From contig JBGPBV010000166.1 in assembly GCA_041481445.1 (NCBI GenBank), positions 1 through 14,521 of the forward strand: DNA of 14,521 nucleotides, given 5' to 3'. How positions within the stretch are numbered: the first letter of the stretch is position 1; each line of letters begins with the position of its first letter. The notes under the pieces are model-generated. The model did not search any database. It was not told where the DNA came from and saw nothing but the letters and a program-made list of their open reading frames with translations. This DNA is from AA29 sp041481445 (GTDB lineage Bacteria > Acidobacteriota > Vicinamibacteria > Fen-336). Positions 7,076 to 13,623 of the stretch are shown one piece after another. Both the position numbers and the translations under genes were made by a program.

Positions 7076-7103
7076 GTTAAGACAGCGCAAAAAAGAGGAT
7101 ACT
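7076..7103 (+). promoter_or_regulatory. Possible promoter of the sulfatase gene
   Basis: GTTAAG (7076-7081) and GATACT (7098-7103, four of six to TATAAT) are 16 bases apart, and GATACT ends eight bases before the ATG at 7112. Transcription would then start at or within a few bases of the ATG. The same bases include AGAGGA (7094-7099), which could instead be a ribosome binding site for the TTG at 7103. Confidence 0.35.
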
Positions 7104-7111
7104 TGACGGCC

Positions 7112-8572
7112 ATGCTCCGGGCCCGGACCGACCTCGTCGTCCTGGCCCCGCTCCTCGGCCTGCTCTCCACGTTCCCGGGATGCGGCGGCGGCGCCGCCGC
7201 GCCGACCTCGACGCCGGCGGCCACGCCCGTCCAGGGTTCGCGGCCCAACTTCGTGGTCGTCATCGCCGACGACATGGCCTACGGCCTCTTCGGACCCGGA
7301 CGACGCGTGCCCTTCCTGTCGCTGCCGAACCTGGAGGCGCTGGCCGCGAGGGGCGTGTCCTTCGACAAGGCCTTCGTGACGACGTCGCTGTGCTCGCCCA
7401 GCCGGGCCACCCTGCTCTCCGGCCTCTATGCGCACTCGCACGGCGTGGTCGTCAACGAGATGGTCGACCTGCCGGCCACGGTGACCACCTACCCCATGCT
7501 CCTGCAGCGCGCGGGCTACGAGACGGCCTTCGTCGGCAAGTGGCACATGGACGCGAGCACGGACATGCCGCGGCCGGGCTTCGACTACTGGCTGAGCTTC
7601 CGCGGGCAGGGCGTGTACTTCGACCCCGTGCTCAACGAGAACGGGCACGTCATGAACCGCCCCGGCTACATCACCGACCTCCTCACCGACTTCGCGGTGA
7701 GGTGGCTGGGCCAGCCCCGGAGCAAGCCCTTCCTGCTCATCCTGTCCCACAAGGCTCCGCACCAGCCCGCGCAGCCCGCGCCGCGCCATGCCGCCATGCT
7801 CGCCGACGCGGCGGTGCCGGAGCCGGCGAGCTTCGACGACACCTTCGACGGCAAGCCGGCCTGGCAGCGGCGCTACGTGCGCTGCGGGGGCGGGCCCACC
7901 GCCTTCGCCCGGTGCCCGGACCCCCAGCCCGCGGCGATCCCTCCCTGGCCGTGGCCGGCGCAGGACCCCGACCGCCTCGACTACCTGCGCACGCTGCTCG
8001 CCGTGGACGAGAGCCTGGGCCGCGTGATCTCGACCTTGTCCGCCCAGGGCCTCTCCCGCTCGACCTACGTCGTGTTCCTGAGCGACAACGGCCTCCTGTT
8101 CGGCGAGCACCGCCTGGGGGACAAGCGCCTGGCCTACGAGGAGTCGATCCGCATCCCCTTCGTGGTGGCGGGCGTGGACCTCGCCCCCCGCCACGTGGAC
8201 TCGATGGTGCTGAACCTGGACTTCGCCCCGACCATCCTCGACCTGGCCGGGGTGGCCGTGCCCGCGGAGATGCAGGGCCGGTCCCTGGCGCGCCTCCTCC
8301 GCGCCGAGGGCCCGGGCGTGCACGACTCGTTCCTCTACGAGTACTCGAGCGAGAGCTTCCTGCCCGTGGTGCCGGACATCCAGGCCGTGCGCACCGCGGC
8401 CCGGAAGTACGTCACCTATCCCGGCGGCGGGGGGGACGACGAGCTGTACGACCTCGCCACCGACCCGACCGAGATGCGCAACCTGGCCGAGCGGCCGGAG
8501 TGGGCCCCCACGCGCACGGACATGCGCGAGCAGCTCCAACGGCTCCTCCGGCAGACGGGCGCCCCCCAGTAG
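7112..8572 (+). CDS. Lipoprotein sulfatase, formylglycine-dependent (family S1)
   Basis: This 486-residue protein has a hydrophobic export signal ending F-P-G-C24, an atypical lipobox, so it is probably periplasmic and membrane-anchored. The sulfatase/alkaline-phosphatase fold is clear. Metal ligands D53-D54 lie in VIADDM. The modification motif is C94-S-P-S-R98, where the cysteine becomes formylglycine. K143 and H145 lie in GKWHMD, and SDN with D325-N326 plus K338 complete the active site. All expected residues are present and the length is normal for arylsulfatases. It hydrolyses a sulfate ester; the substrate cannot be read from the sequence. The maturase is not in this window. An in-frame TTG at 7103 would add three residues and has AGAGGA just upstream; I prefer the ATG. 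The arylsulfotransferase gene follows after 117 bases with its own promoter-like sequence. Confidence 0.93.
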   Translation: MLRARTDLVVLAPLLGLLSTFPGCGGGAAAPTSTPAATPVQGSRPNFVVVIADDMAYGLFGPGRRVPFLSLPNLEALAARGVSFDKAFVTTSLCSPSRATLLSGLYAHSHGVVVNEMVDLPATVTTYPMLLQRAGYETAFVGKWHMDASTDMPRPGFDYWLSFRGQGVYFDPVLNENGHVMNRPGYITDLLTDFAVRWLGQPRSKPFLLILSHKAPHQPAQPAPRHAAMLADAAVPEPASFDDTFDGKPAWQRRYVRCGGGPTAFARCPDPQPAAIPPWPWPAQDPDRLDYLRTLLAVDESLGRVISTLSAQGLSRSTYVVFLSDNGLLFGEHRLGDKRLAYEESIRIPFVVAGVDLAPRHVDSMVLNLDFAPTILDLAGVAVPAEMQGRSLARLLRAEGPGVHDSFLYEYSSESFLPVVPDIQAVRTAARKYVTYPGGGGDDELYDLATDPTEMRNLAERPEWAPTRTDMREQLQRLLRQTGAPQ

Positions 8573-8587
8573 CCGTTCATTGCTTTC

Positions 8588-8617
8588 TTAACAATCTCTT
8601 TTCACGGACTTGATGAT
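8588..8617 (+). promoter_or_regulatory. Possible promoter of the arylsulfotransferase gene
   Basis: TTAACA (8588-8593) matches five of six bases of the -35 consensus and GATGAT (8612-8617) four of six of the -10, 18 bases apart. Transcription would begin near 8625, leaving a leader of about 65 bases that holds the repeats at 8621-8657. Confidence 0.4.
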
Positions 8618-8620
8618 CTC

Positions 8621-8657
8621 CACCCCCTCGGGGTGATGACCATGTGATGACGTCATC
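8621..8657. promoter_or_regulatory. Operator-like repeat cluster and hairpin
   Basis: Three overlapping symmetries sit just downstream of the proposed promoter. CACCCC-CTC-GGGGTG (8621-8635) is a perfect 6-bp hairpin. GTGATGAC occurs twice, at 8633-8640 and 8644-8651, exactly 11 bases apart, which is one helical turn. GATGACGTCATC (8646-8657) is a perfect 12-base palindrome around TGACGTCA. Direct half-sites on one face of the helix plus a palindrome suggest a transcription-factor site controlling the arylsulfotransferase gene. The factor is unknown. Confidence 0.45.
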
Positions 8658-8689
8658 CGTGGGGCAGCCAGGCCGAGGAGAACGAGTCC

Positions 8690-10051
8690 ATGGAAACGCT
8701 CGGAAGTCGAATCAGGGCCGCCGCCGCTCTGGTGCTCGCGGCCCTGCTCATGGCGTGCGGCGGCAACATGGTCGCGGCGAGCATGGAATCCACCATCCCG
8801 GCGATCCTGTTCTCGCCGATCGCCTCCACGAGCGTGTACCTGATGAGCCTCGAGGGGCAGAAGCTCCACGAGTGGACCACCGCGAATCCGCCCGGCTACT
8901 CGGTCTACCTCCTCCCGAGCGGCCGCCTCCTGCGCGCCACCTCGCTTCCGGAGCGCCCCCTCTCTGCGCTGCAAGGCAGCAACGGCGGCCGGGTCGAGAT
9001 GCTCAACTGGGACAGCTCGGTAGCCTGGCGCTACGACTATGCGACCACGGCCGGGCAGCAGCACCACGACGTGTTCTGGATGCCGAACAACGGGCACGTG
9101 CTGATGGTGGCCTGGGAGGTCCGGTCCGCGGCGGAGGCCGTCGCCGCCGGCCGCGATCCCGCCACCCTGCCCGCAGACGGCCAGCTCTGGGTGGACAAGG
9201 TCGTGGAGGTGGACCCGAGCACCAACCAGATCGTGTGGGAGTGGCGCATCTGGGACCACCTGCTCCCTCCGGGAGCCTCCGCCGCCGACAATCCCGGCCT
9301 CATCGATCCGGCCTACGTGGCCCCCGGCACCGACCTCACGGACTGGACCCACGCCAACGCGGTGGTCTACAACGCCGCCCTCGACCAGGTCCTGCTCAGC
9401 GTCCGCAACTTCAGCGAGTTCTGGATCATCGACCACAGCACGACCACCGCGGAGGCGGCCGGGCATTCCGGCGGGAAGCACGGGCGCGGGGGCGACCTCA
9501 TCTATCGCTGGGGCAATCCGCGCATCTACGGCCTCTCCGCTCCCCAGCAGCTCTTCGGCCAGCACAACGCCCAGTGGATCGCGGACGGGCTGCCGGGCGC
9601 CGGGCACATCCTGGTGTTCAACAACGGGGACGCGAGTGCCCGGCCGTACTCGACGGTGGTCGAGCTGGCCCCGCCGACGAACGCGGACGGCTCGTACACG
9701 TACGATCCCGAGACGGGCTACGGCCCGGCGGCGCCGGTCTGGCAGTACGTGGCCAGCCCGCCCCAGAGCGTCTTCGCTCCGATCATCTCCGGCGCCCAGC
9801 GCCTGGCCAGCGGGAACACCCTGGTCACCGTGGGCACGGAGGGACGCTTCCTCGAGGTCACGTCTGACGGCCAGACCGTGTGGTCCTACGTCGTGACCGA
9901 CACCGCGGGTGGCACCGGCTACCTGGTCTTCCGGGCCCAGCGCTACGATCCCGGTTTCAGCGGCCTCTCCGGCCAGACCCTCACCCCGGACGGGCTGCTG
10001 CGGCTCCCCGCTCCCGCCGCCGGCGCACTCCCCAGCCGCACGAGGTACTGA
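8690..10051 (+). CDS. Arylsulfotransferase (ASST)-family lipoprotein
   Basis: The 453-residue protein has a hydrophobic signal ending L20-M-A-C23, a probable lipid anchor. The rest carries the beta-propeller landmarks of the bacterial arylsulfotransferase family: H125-H126-D with a following NNGHVL, WEWRIWDHL, the block DWTHANAVVYN (H221) with LLSVRNFSEFW, and FGQHNAQWI (H292) with GHILVFNNGD. In characterised ASSTs a catalytic histidine carries the sulfuryl group from one phenol to another without PAPS; I cannot align it with certainty, but H221 and H292 are the best candidates. The ATG at 8690 has GAGGAG nine bases upstream. With the sulfatase before it, it forms a pair acting on sulfate esters in the periplasm. 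The substrates are unknown, and some family members may not be sulfotransferases. Confidence 0.84.
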   Translation: METLGSRIRAAAALVLAALLMACGGNMVAASMESTIPAILFSPIASTSVYLMSLEGQKLHEWTTANPPGYSVYLLPSGRLLRATSLPERPLSALQGSNGGRVEMLNWDSSVAWRYDYATTAGQQHHDVFWMPNNGHVLMVAWEVRSAAEAVAAGRDPATLPADGQLWVDKVVEVDPSTNQIVWEWRIWDHLLPPGASAADNPGLIDPAYVAPGTDLTDWTHANAVVYNAALDQVLLSVRNFSEFWIIDHSTTTAEAAGHSGGKHGRGGDLIYRWGNPRIYGLSAPQQLFGQHNAQWIADGLPGAGHILVFNNGDASARPYSTVVELAPPTNADGSYTYDPETGYGPAAPVWQYVASPPQSVFAPIISGAQRLASGNTLVTVGTEGRFLEVTSDGQTVWSYVVTDTAGGTGYLVFRAQRYDPGFSGLSGQTLTPDGLLRLPAPAAGALPSRTRY

Positions 10052-10070
10052 CGCCGGTCTTTACCAACTG

Positions 10071-10098
10071 TTAACGATTTCCTTGCACGCGCTTAAAC
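10071..10098 (+). promoter_or_regulatory. Possible promoter before the BamA gene
   Basis: TTAACG (10071-10076) and TTAAAC (10093-10098) are 16 bases apart in the gap after the arylsulfotransferase stop. The -35 resemblance is fair and the -10 weak. It would separate the BamA/lipoprotein unit from the upstream genes. Confidence 0.28.
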
Positions 10099-10133
10099 AC
10101 CTCGCGCGTGGCGCTCGACATGATGGGCTCCGT

Positions 10134-10152
10134 GCGCGGCGGAGTGCCGCGC
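10134..10152 (+). other. Hairpin in the leader of the BamA gene
   Basis: GCGCGGC (10134-10140) and GCCGCGC (10146-10152) form a perfect 7-bp stem with a 5-base loop, GGAGT. No U-tract follows, so it is not a classical terminator. It lies 53 bases before the preferred GTG start and could shape translation or protect the 5' end. Confidence 0.35.
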
Positions 10153-10205
10153 GAGCGGGGAGCCCCTTGGCAGATCCGTCGGTGGACGGCGAGCGGACGT
10201 GCGCG

Positions 10206-12614
10206 GTGGGCCACGGCGCCCGGGCCTTCGTGCTGGCCCTGGCCCTGACCGCGGGGCTGCAACGCCCGGCCCGCGCCCAGGCCCCGGAGGACGAGGCGGA
10301 GGCGCCGGTCGTGGAGAGGGTCGAGATCTCGCGCAACCAGTTCCTGCAGAAGGAGAGCCTGCTCTTCTACGTCTCCACCCATCCCGGGGACCGCTACGAC
10401 GAGATGCGCCTCAAGGAGGACTTCCGCCGCCTGTGGGAGACGGGCTTCCTGGACGACCTGAGCGTGGACGTGCAGACCTCGCCCTCCGGCGGCAAGGTCG
10501 TGACCTTCGTGGTGAACGAGCGCAAGCGCATCGAGATCGTGGACTACCGGGGCAGCAAGGCCCTCTCCAAGACCACCATCGAGGACGAGCTCAAGAAGAA
10601 GGATGCCGCCCTCAAGGTCGACACGTTCTACGACGTGGGCAAGGCCAAGCGGGTGGAGACGATCCTCCGGGAGATGCTCGCGGAGAAGGGGCGGCCCTTC
10701 TCCACCGTGCGCCACGACGCGCGCCCCATCGGCGTATCGGGCATGCAGGTCTCGTTCGTGATCGACGACGGGCCCAAGTCGCGGGTGGAGGAGATCGACT
10801 TCGTCGGCAACGAGGTCTTCTCGGACGGGAAGCTGCGCGGGCAGATGAAGAAGGTCAAGCCCCACGGCTTCTGGAACCTGACCTGGCTGCTCGGCAAGAC
10901 GACGTGGACTCCGGACAAGTGGTCGGGGGCGGAGGGAGACCAGAAGCGGATCGAGGACTTCTACCTCGACCACGGCTACGTGACCGCCTCCGTGGGCGAG
11001 CCGGCGGTGAGCTACCTCGGCGACAAGGGGGGCAAGAAGCCGCGGCGCGGGATCAAGCTGGAGATCCCGGTGAGCGAAGGGGACCAGTACCGCATCGGGG
11101 AGGTGAAGTTCGAGGGCATGACCGTGTTCAAGCCCGACCTCGTGCTGCCCGTGTTCAAGCTGCAGCCGGGCGACGTCTACCGCGAGTCGCGCATCAAGAA
11201 GGGGTTCGACAAGCTGCGCGACGCCTACGGGGCCCAGGGCTACTTCCAGTGGACGGGCCGGCCCGAGCGCAAGCCGGATCCCGAGCGCAAGGTGGTGGAC
11301 GTCGTGCTCACCATGGACGAGGACAAGCGGTACTACGTCGGCAAGATCACCTTCACCGGGAACACCACCACCCGCGACAAGGTGATCCGGCGCGAGGTCT
11401 ACCTCAACGAAGGCGACGTCTTCAACACGGAGGCCCTCAAGCTCTCCATCCGGCGCATCAACCAGCTCGGGTACTTCAAGCCCATGGAAGGCGCCCCCGA
11501 GCTCGCCCCCAGCGCGTTTGGCGAGGACAAGCTCGACGTCACCTTCAAGGTCGAGGAGCAGAACCGGAACCAGTTCACCTTCGGGGGCGGGGTGAGCGGC
11601 CTCGAGGGCACCTTCCTCAACGCGAGCTTCTCCACCGCCAACTTCCTGGGCCTGGGGGAGACGGTCCAGCTCTCCGCCCAGACGGGCTCCCGGACCAAGA
11701 ACTACCAGGTCGCCCTGACCGAGCCCTACCTCTTCGACCGCCCGATCACCGGCGGCATCGATCTCTATTCCCGCAAGCTCGACTACCCGACCGCGACCAA
11801 CGCGATCGGCTACAGCGAGGTGCGCACGGGGGTGAGCCTCACCTCCGGCCTGCCCGCCGGCCGCTTCACCCGCCTCTTCGCCGGCTACACCTACGAGGTG
11901 GTGGAGACCTCCGGCATCGCCAACCTCCTCAACGGGACTACCACTTCCCTCACCTCTTCCACCACCGGGCAGCCCGTCTTCGCCCCGTTCACCTCGGACG
12001 GGCGGCACCCGGAGAGCCGGATCACGCCCTCGCTGGTCTACAACACCGTGGACAACCCCTTCACGCCCCGCAAGGGGAGGCGCCTGACCGGCAACGTGGC
12101 GGTGGCGGGCGGGCCGCTGGGCGGGGGAGTGGACTACTTCAAGCCGGACGTGGAGGCTGTCCTCTACATCCCTCACACCAGGCACACCTCCCTCGGCCTG
12201 CGCGGGGAGGCGGCCTGGATCACTCCCTTCGGCGACACCACCCTCCTGCCCTATTACCAGCGCTTCTTCCTGGGCGGGGAGACCCAGATCAGAGGGGTCA
12301 ACGTGCGCACGGTGGGGCCGGTGGACATCAAGAACCAGCTCATCGGCGGCAACAAGTTCGTCCTCTTCAACGCCGAGTACTACTTCGACATCGGGGGGCC
12401 GCTCCGCTTCCTGTTCTTCTACGACGCCGGCCAGGCCTTCGCGGAGGGCCACAACCTCAACCTGCGGGACCTGCGGACCTCCACGGGGGCGGAGCTGCGC
12501 TTCGTGATGCCGGTCCTCAACGTGCCGTTCCGACTCATCTACGCCTTCAACCTGAGCCGCGACGCGTGGCAGCCCGCGCACGCTTTCAAGTTCGCGGTGG
12601 GCACGACGTTCTGA
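10206..12614 (+). CDS. bamA: Outer-membrane protein assembly factor BamA
   Basis: From the GTG at 10206 the protein has 802 residues, within the usual BamA range. A signal peptide (about 1-26, ARAQA before PEDE) precedes five POTRA domains, at about 35-107, 108-190, 191-292, 294-373 and 375-452. The third holds the Trp-rich loop (FWNLTWLLG) typical of BamA. Residues 453-802 form a 16-strand-type barrel ending in Phe. The loop-6 motif reads I-R696-G-V instead of the usual VRGF, keeping the essential Arg. BamA folds and inserts beta-barrels such as the ones in this window. The start is uncertain: TTG at 10167 has GGGGAG four bases upstream but gives an acidic n-region, and GTG at 10182 is also possible. 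The usual skp/lpxD neighbours are absent, so this may be a relocated copy or a paralogue. Confidence 0.93.
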   Translation: MGHGARAFVLALALTAGLQRPARAQAPEDEAEAPVVERVEISRNQFLQKESLLFYVSTHPGDRYDEMRLKEDFRRLWETGFLDDLSVDVQTSPSGGKVVTFVVNERKRIEIVDYRGSKALSKTTIEDELKKKDAALKVDTFYDVGKAKRVETILREMLAEKGRPFSTVRHDARPIGVSGMQVSFVIDDGPKSRVEEIDFVGNEVFSDGKLRGQMKKVKPHGFWNLTWLLGKTTWTPDKWSGAEGDQKRIEDFYLDHGYVTASVGEPAVSYLGDKGGKKPRRGIKLEIPVSEGDQYRIGEVKFEGMTVFKPDLVLPVFKLQPGDVYRESRIKKGFDKLRDAYGAQGYFQWTGRPERKPDPERKVVDVVLTMDEDKRYYVGKITFTGNTTTRDKVIRREVYLNEGDVFNTEALKLSIRRINQLGYFKPMEGAPELAPSAFGEDKLDVTFKVEEQNRNQFTFGGGVSGLEGTFLNASFSTANFLGLGETVQLSAQTGSRTKNYQVALTEPYLFDRPITGGIDLYSRKLDYPTATNAIGYSEVRTGVSLTSGLPAGRFTRLFAGYTYEVVETSGIANLLNGTTTSLTSSTTGQPVFAPFTSDGRHPESRITPSLVYNTVDNPFTPRKGRRLTGNVAVAGGPLGGGVDYFKPDVEAVLYIPHTRHTSLGLRGEAAWITPFGDTTLLPYYQRFFLGGETQIRGVNVRTVGPVDIKNQLIGGNKFVLFNAEYYFDIGGPLRFLFFYDAGQAFAEGHNLNLRDLRTSTGAELRFVMPVLNVPFRLIYAFNLSRDAWQPAHAFKFAVGTTF

Positions 12615-12628
12615 ACGGAGGACATTCC

Positions 12629-13180
12629 ATGTCTCGATATGCGTCGGTGGCAGCGGTCCTGGGCTGGGCCGCCCTCGGATGGGGTTGTCAGTCGCCGACC
12701 GACACCACGGCCACGAGTACGACCGACTTCATCGTCGCCACCGTGACCCCCAGCCCGACCACCGCCACCGGTCCCACCGGGCGCTTCTACACCTTCATAC
12801 CGTCGAACAACCAGCCGTCGGAGCAGCGCGAATACGACTGGCAGACGTCGTTCGGGGCGTCGGTGACCCTCAACTCGCCGGGCAAGGACGTGACGATGAC
12901 GTTCCCGGTGAAGATCACGTCCGCCACCGTGAGGGTGCAGCAGGCCTCGGGCGGGATCGTCACCCCGCCCACGGGCAGCGACACCGAGCACTTCGAGTTC
13001 GAATTCACCACGAGCAGCAACCAGTTCGCGGCCGCGGGCAGCACGGTCAACATGAACTTCAACGTCTGGTACGACCTGCCCAACCTGAAGAGGGAGGCGC
13101 TGATGACGCTCGCCCTCGCCTTCACCGACAACGACGGCCGGAGCTTCTCGAAGACGGTCGAGGTCTCCGTCGCCCCGTGA
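12629..13180 (+). CDS. Small probable lipoprotein, downstream of bamA
   Basis: I do not recognise a named family in this 183-residue protein. The N-terminus is hydrophobic and ends L16-G-W-G-C20, a loose lipobox. A Thr/Ser/Pro-rich linker (about 21-50) leads to a beta-rich domain of about 130 residues, with many alternating hydrophobic strands (VTMTFPVKI, FEFEFTT, NMNFNVWY) that suggest an immunoglobulin-like sandwich. The ATG at 12629 has a strong GGAGGA seven bases upstream and lies 14 bases after the bamA stop, so the two are probably co-transcribed. Its place next to bamA makes a BAM accessory lipoprotein conceivable, but it does not resemble BamB, BamC, BamD or BamE, so this is only an idea. 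Confidence 0.82.
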   Translation: MSRYASVAAVLGWAALGWGCQSPTDTTATSTTDFIVATVTPSPTTATGPTGRFYTFIPSNNQPSEQREYDWQTSFGASVTLNSPGKDVTMTFPVKITSATVRVQQASGGIVTPPTGSDTEHFEFEFTTSSNQFAAAGSTVNMNFNVWYDLPNLKREALMTLALAFTDNDGRSFSKTVEVSVAP

Positions 13181-13195
13181 CGGCTTCATCCCCCC

Positions 13196-13268
13196 GGACG
13201 TGCCGGAAGGCATTCATAGGTGAGCCGCTCGATCGCGAGCCGCTCCTTCATTCCGCTCCGGCACGTCC
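13196..13268. repeat. Structured element A: 12-bp perfect inverted repeat with inner hairpin
   Basis: GGACGTGCCGGA (13196-13207) pairs perfectly with TCCGGCACGTCC (13257-13268) across a 49-base interior. Inside, GCTCG (13227-13231) pairs with CGAGC (13236-13240) around ATCG, extended by GAGC/GCTC (13222-13225 and 13242-13245) across one mismatch. The result is a two-tier stem-loop 15 bases after the lipoprotein stop. No T-run follows on either strand, so it is not a simple intrinsic terminator. Confidence 0.6.
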
Positions 13269-13312
13269 CCATTCCTTCGTCGCCGTGGCCGGGCCGGTCG
13301 TGAGCACTCCAT

Positions 13313-13393
13313 GGGCGGGACCGCCGTGCGAGTCGAACCCGGGACTCATCCGGTTCATCTCGTTTCGCGGGCTCACCGGCGGCGGTCCCGCCC
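13313..13393. repeat. Structured element B: 14-bp perfect inverted repeat, possible three-way junction
   Basis: GGGCGGGACCGCCG (13313-13326) pairs perfectly with CGGCGGTCCCGCCC (13380-13393). The 53-base interior holds two further stems: GAGTC/GACTC (13330-13334 and 13343-13347) and CCGGT/ACCGG (13350-13354 and 13375-13379). The last abuts the outer stem with no gap. Each outer arm is also a palindrome on its own (GGCGG-GA-CCGCC). It could be a structured RNA on either strand, a REPIN-like mobile repeat or a protein-binding site. Confidence 0.6.
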
Positions 13394-13596
13394 GCCAACC
13401 CGATCGCCGGCCGCGATCCGCGAAGGGCAAGCTCACCTAGCGCCTTTACATCTTCAACAAACGTCAGCGTCGTCCGCCGAGGACAAAGCGGCACCGGCCG
13501 TGGACATGCACGGCGGTGGCGCCGCGCCCGCAAACCGCGCACGGGCGGGCGTTTCGCGCGCCGCCCCCGGGGCATGGACATTGCTTCGAGGGCGGC

Positions 13597-13609
13597 GGAA
13601 CGACGTTCC
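13597..13609. promoter_or_regulatory. Palindrome next to the ribosome binding site of the barrel gene
   Basis: GGAACG-A-CGTTCC is a perfect 6-1-6 palindrome ending a few bases before the GGAGG that serves the ATG at 13624. It could be an operator, or an RNA hairpin that affects access to the ribosome binding site. Confidence 0.4.
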
Positions 13610-13623
13610 AACGGAGGTCATCG

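Larger units (their letters stand above)
13181..13623. other. 443-base non-coding region with structured elements
   Basis: No open frame here has a ribosome binding site, recognisable domain or start context. The region holds the two long inverted repeats at 13196-13268 and 13313-13393, and the short palindrome at 13597-13609 just before the next gene. A relatively A/T-rich patch at 13443-13462 (CTTTACATCTTCAACAAAC) may be part of a promoter for the gene at 13624. A motif resembling a tRNA T-arm at 13330-13345 on the minus strand does not extend into a tRNA. Confidence 0.6.

Noticed and set aside
10071..12581. An open frame of over 800 codons on the minus strand opposite bamA
   Set aside because: At about 70% GC stop codons are rare in shadow frames. 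The translation is His/Val/Glu-rich low-complexity without domains, and the plus strand encodes an intact BamA.
10199..13180. A long plus-strand frame through bamA that joins the downstream lipoprotein
   Set aside because: The part within bamA is a shadow in another frame. Only the last 183 codons, with their own GGAGGA and ATG at 12629, look coding.
13312..13393. A tRNA on the minus strand suggested by GGGTTCGACTC and a TGG at the expected 3' end
   Set aside because: The T-stem does not pair beyond one base, there is no D-arm or anticodon arm in register, and the long outer stem exceeds a 7-bp acceptor stem.
13514..13623. An upstream extension of the barrel protein (longer open frame from 13516)
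   Set aside because: It would bury the signal peptide, has no ribosome site, and the ATG at 13624 has a strong one.
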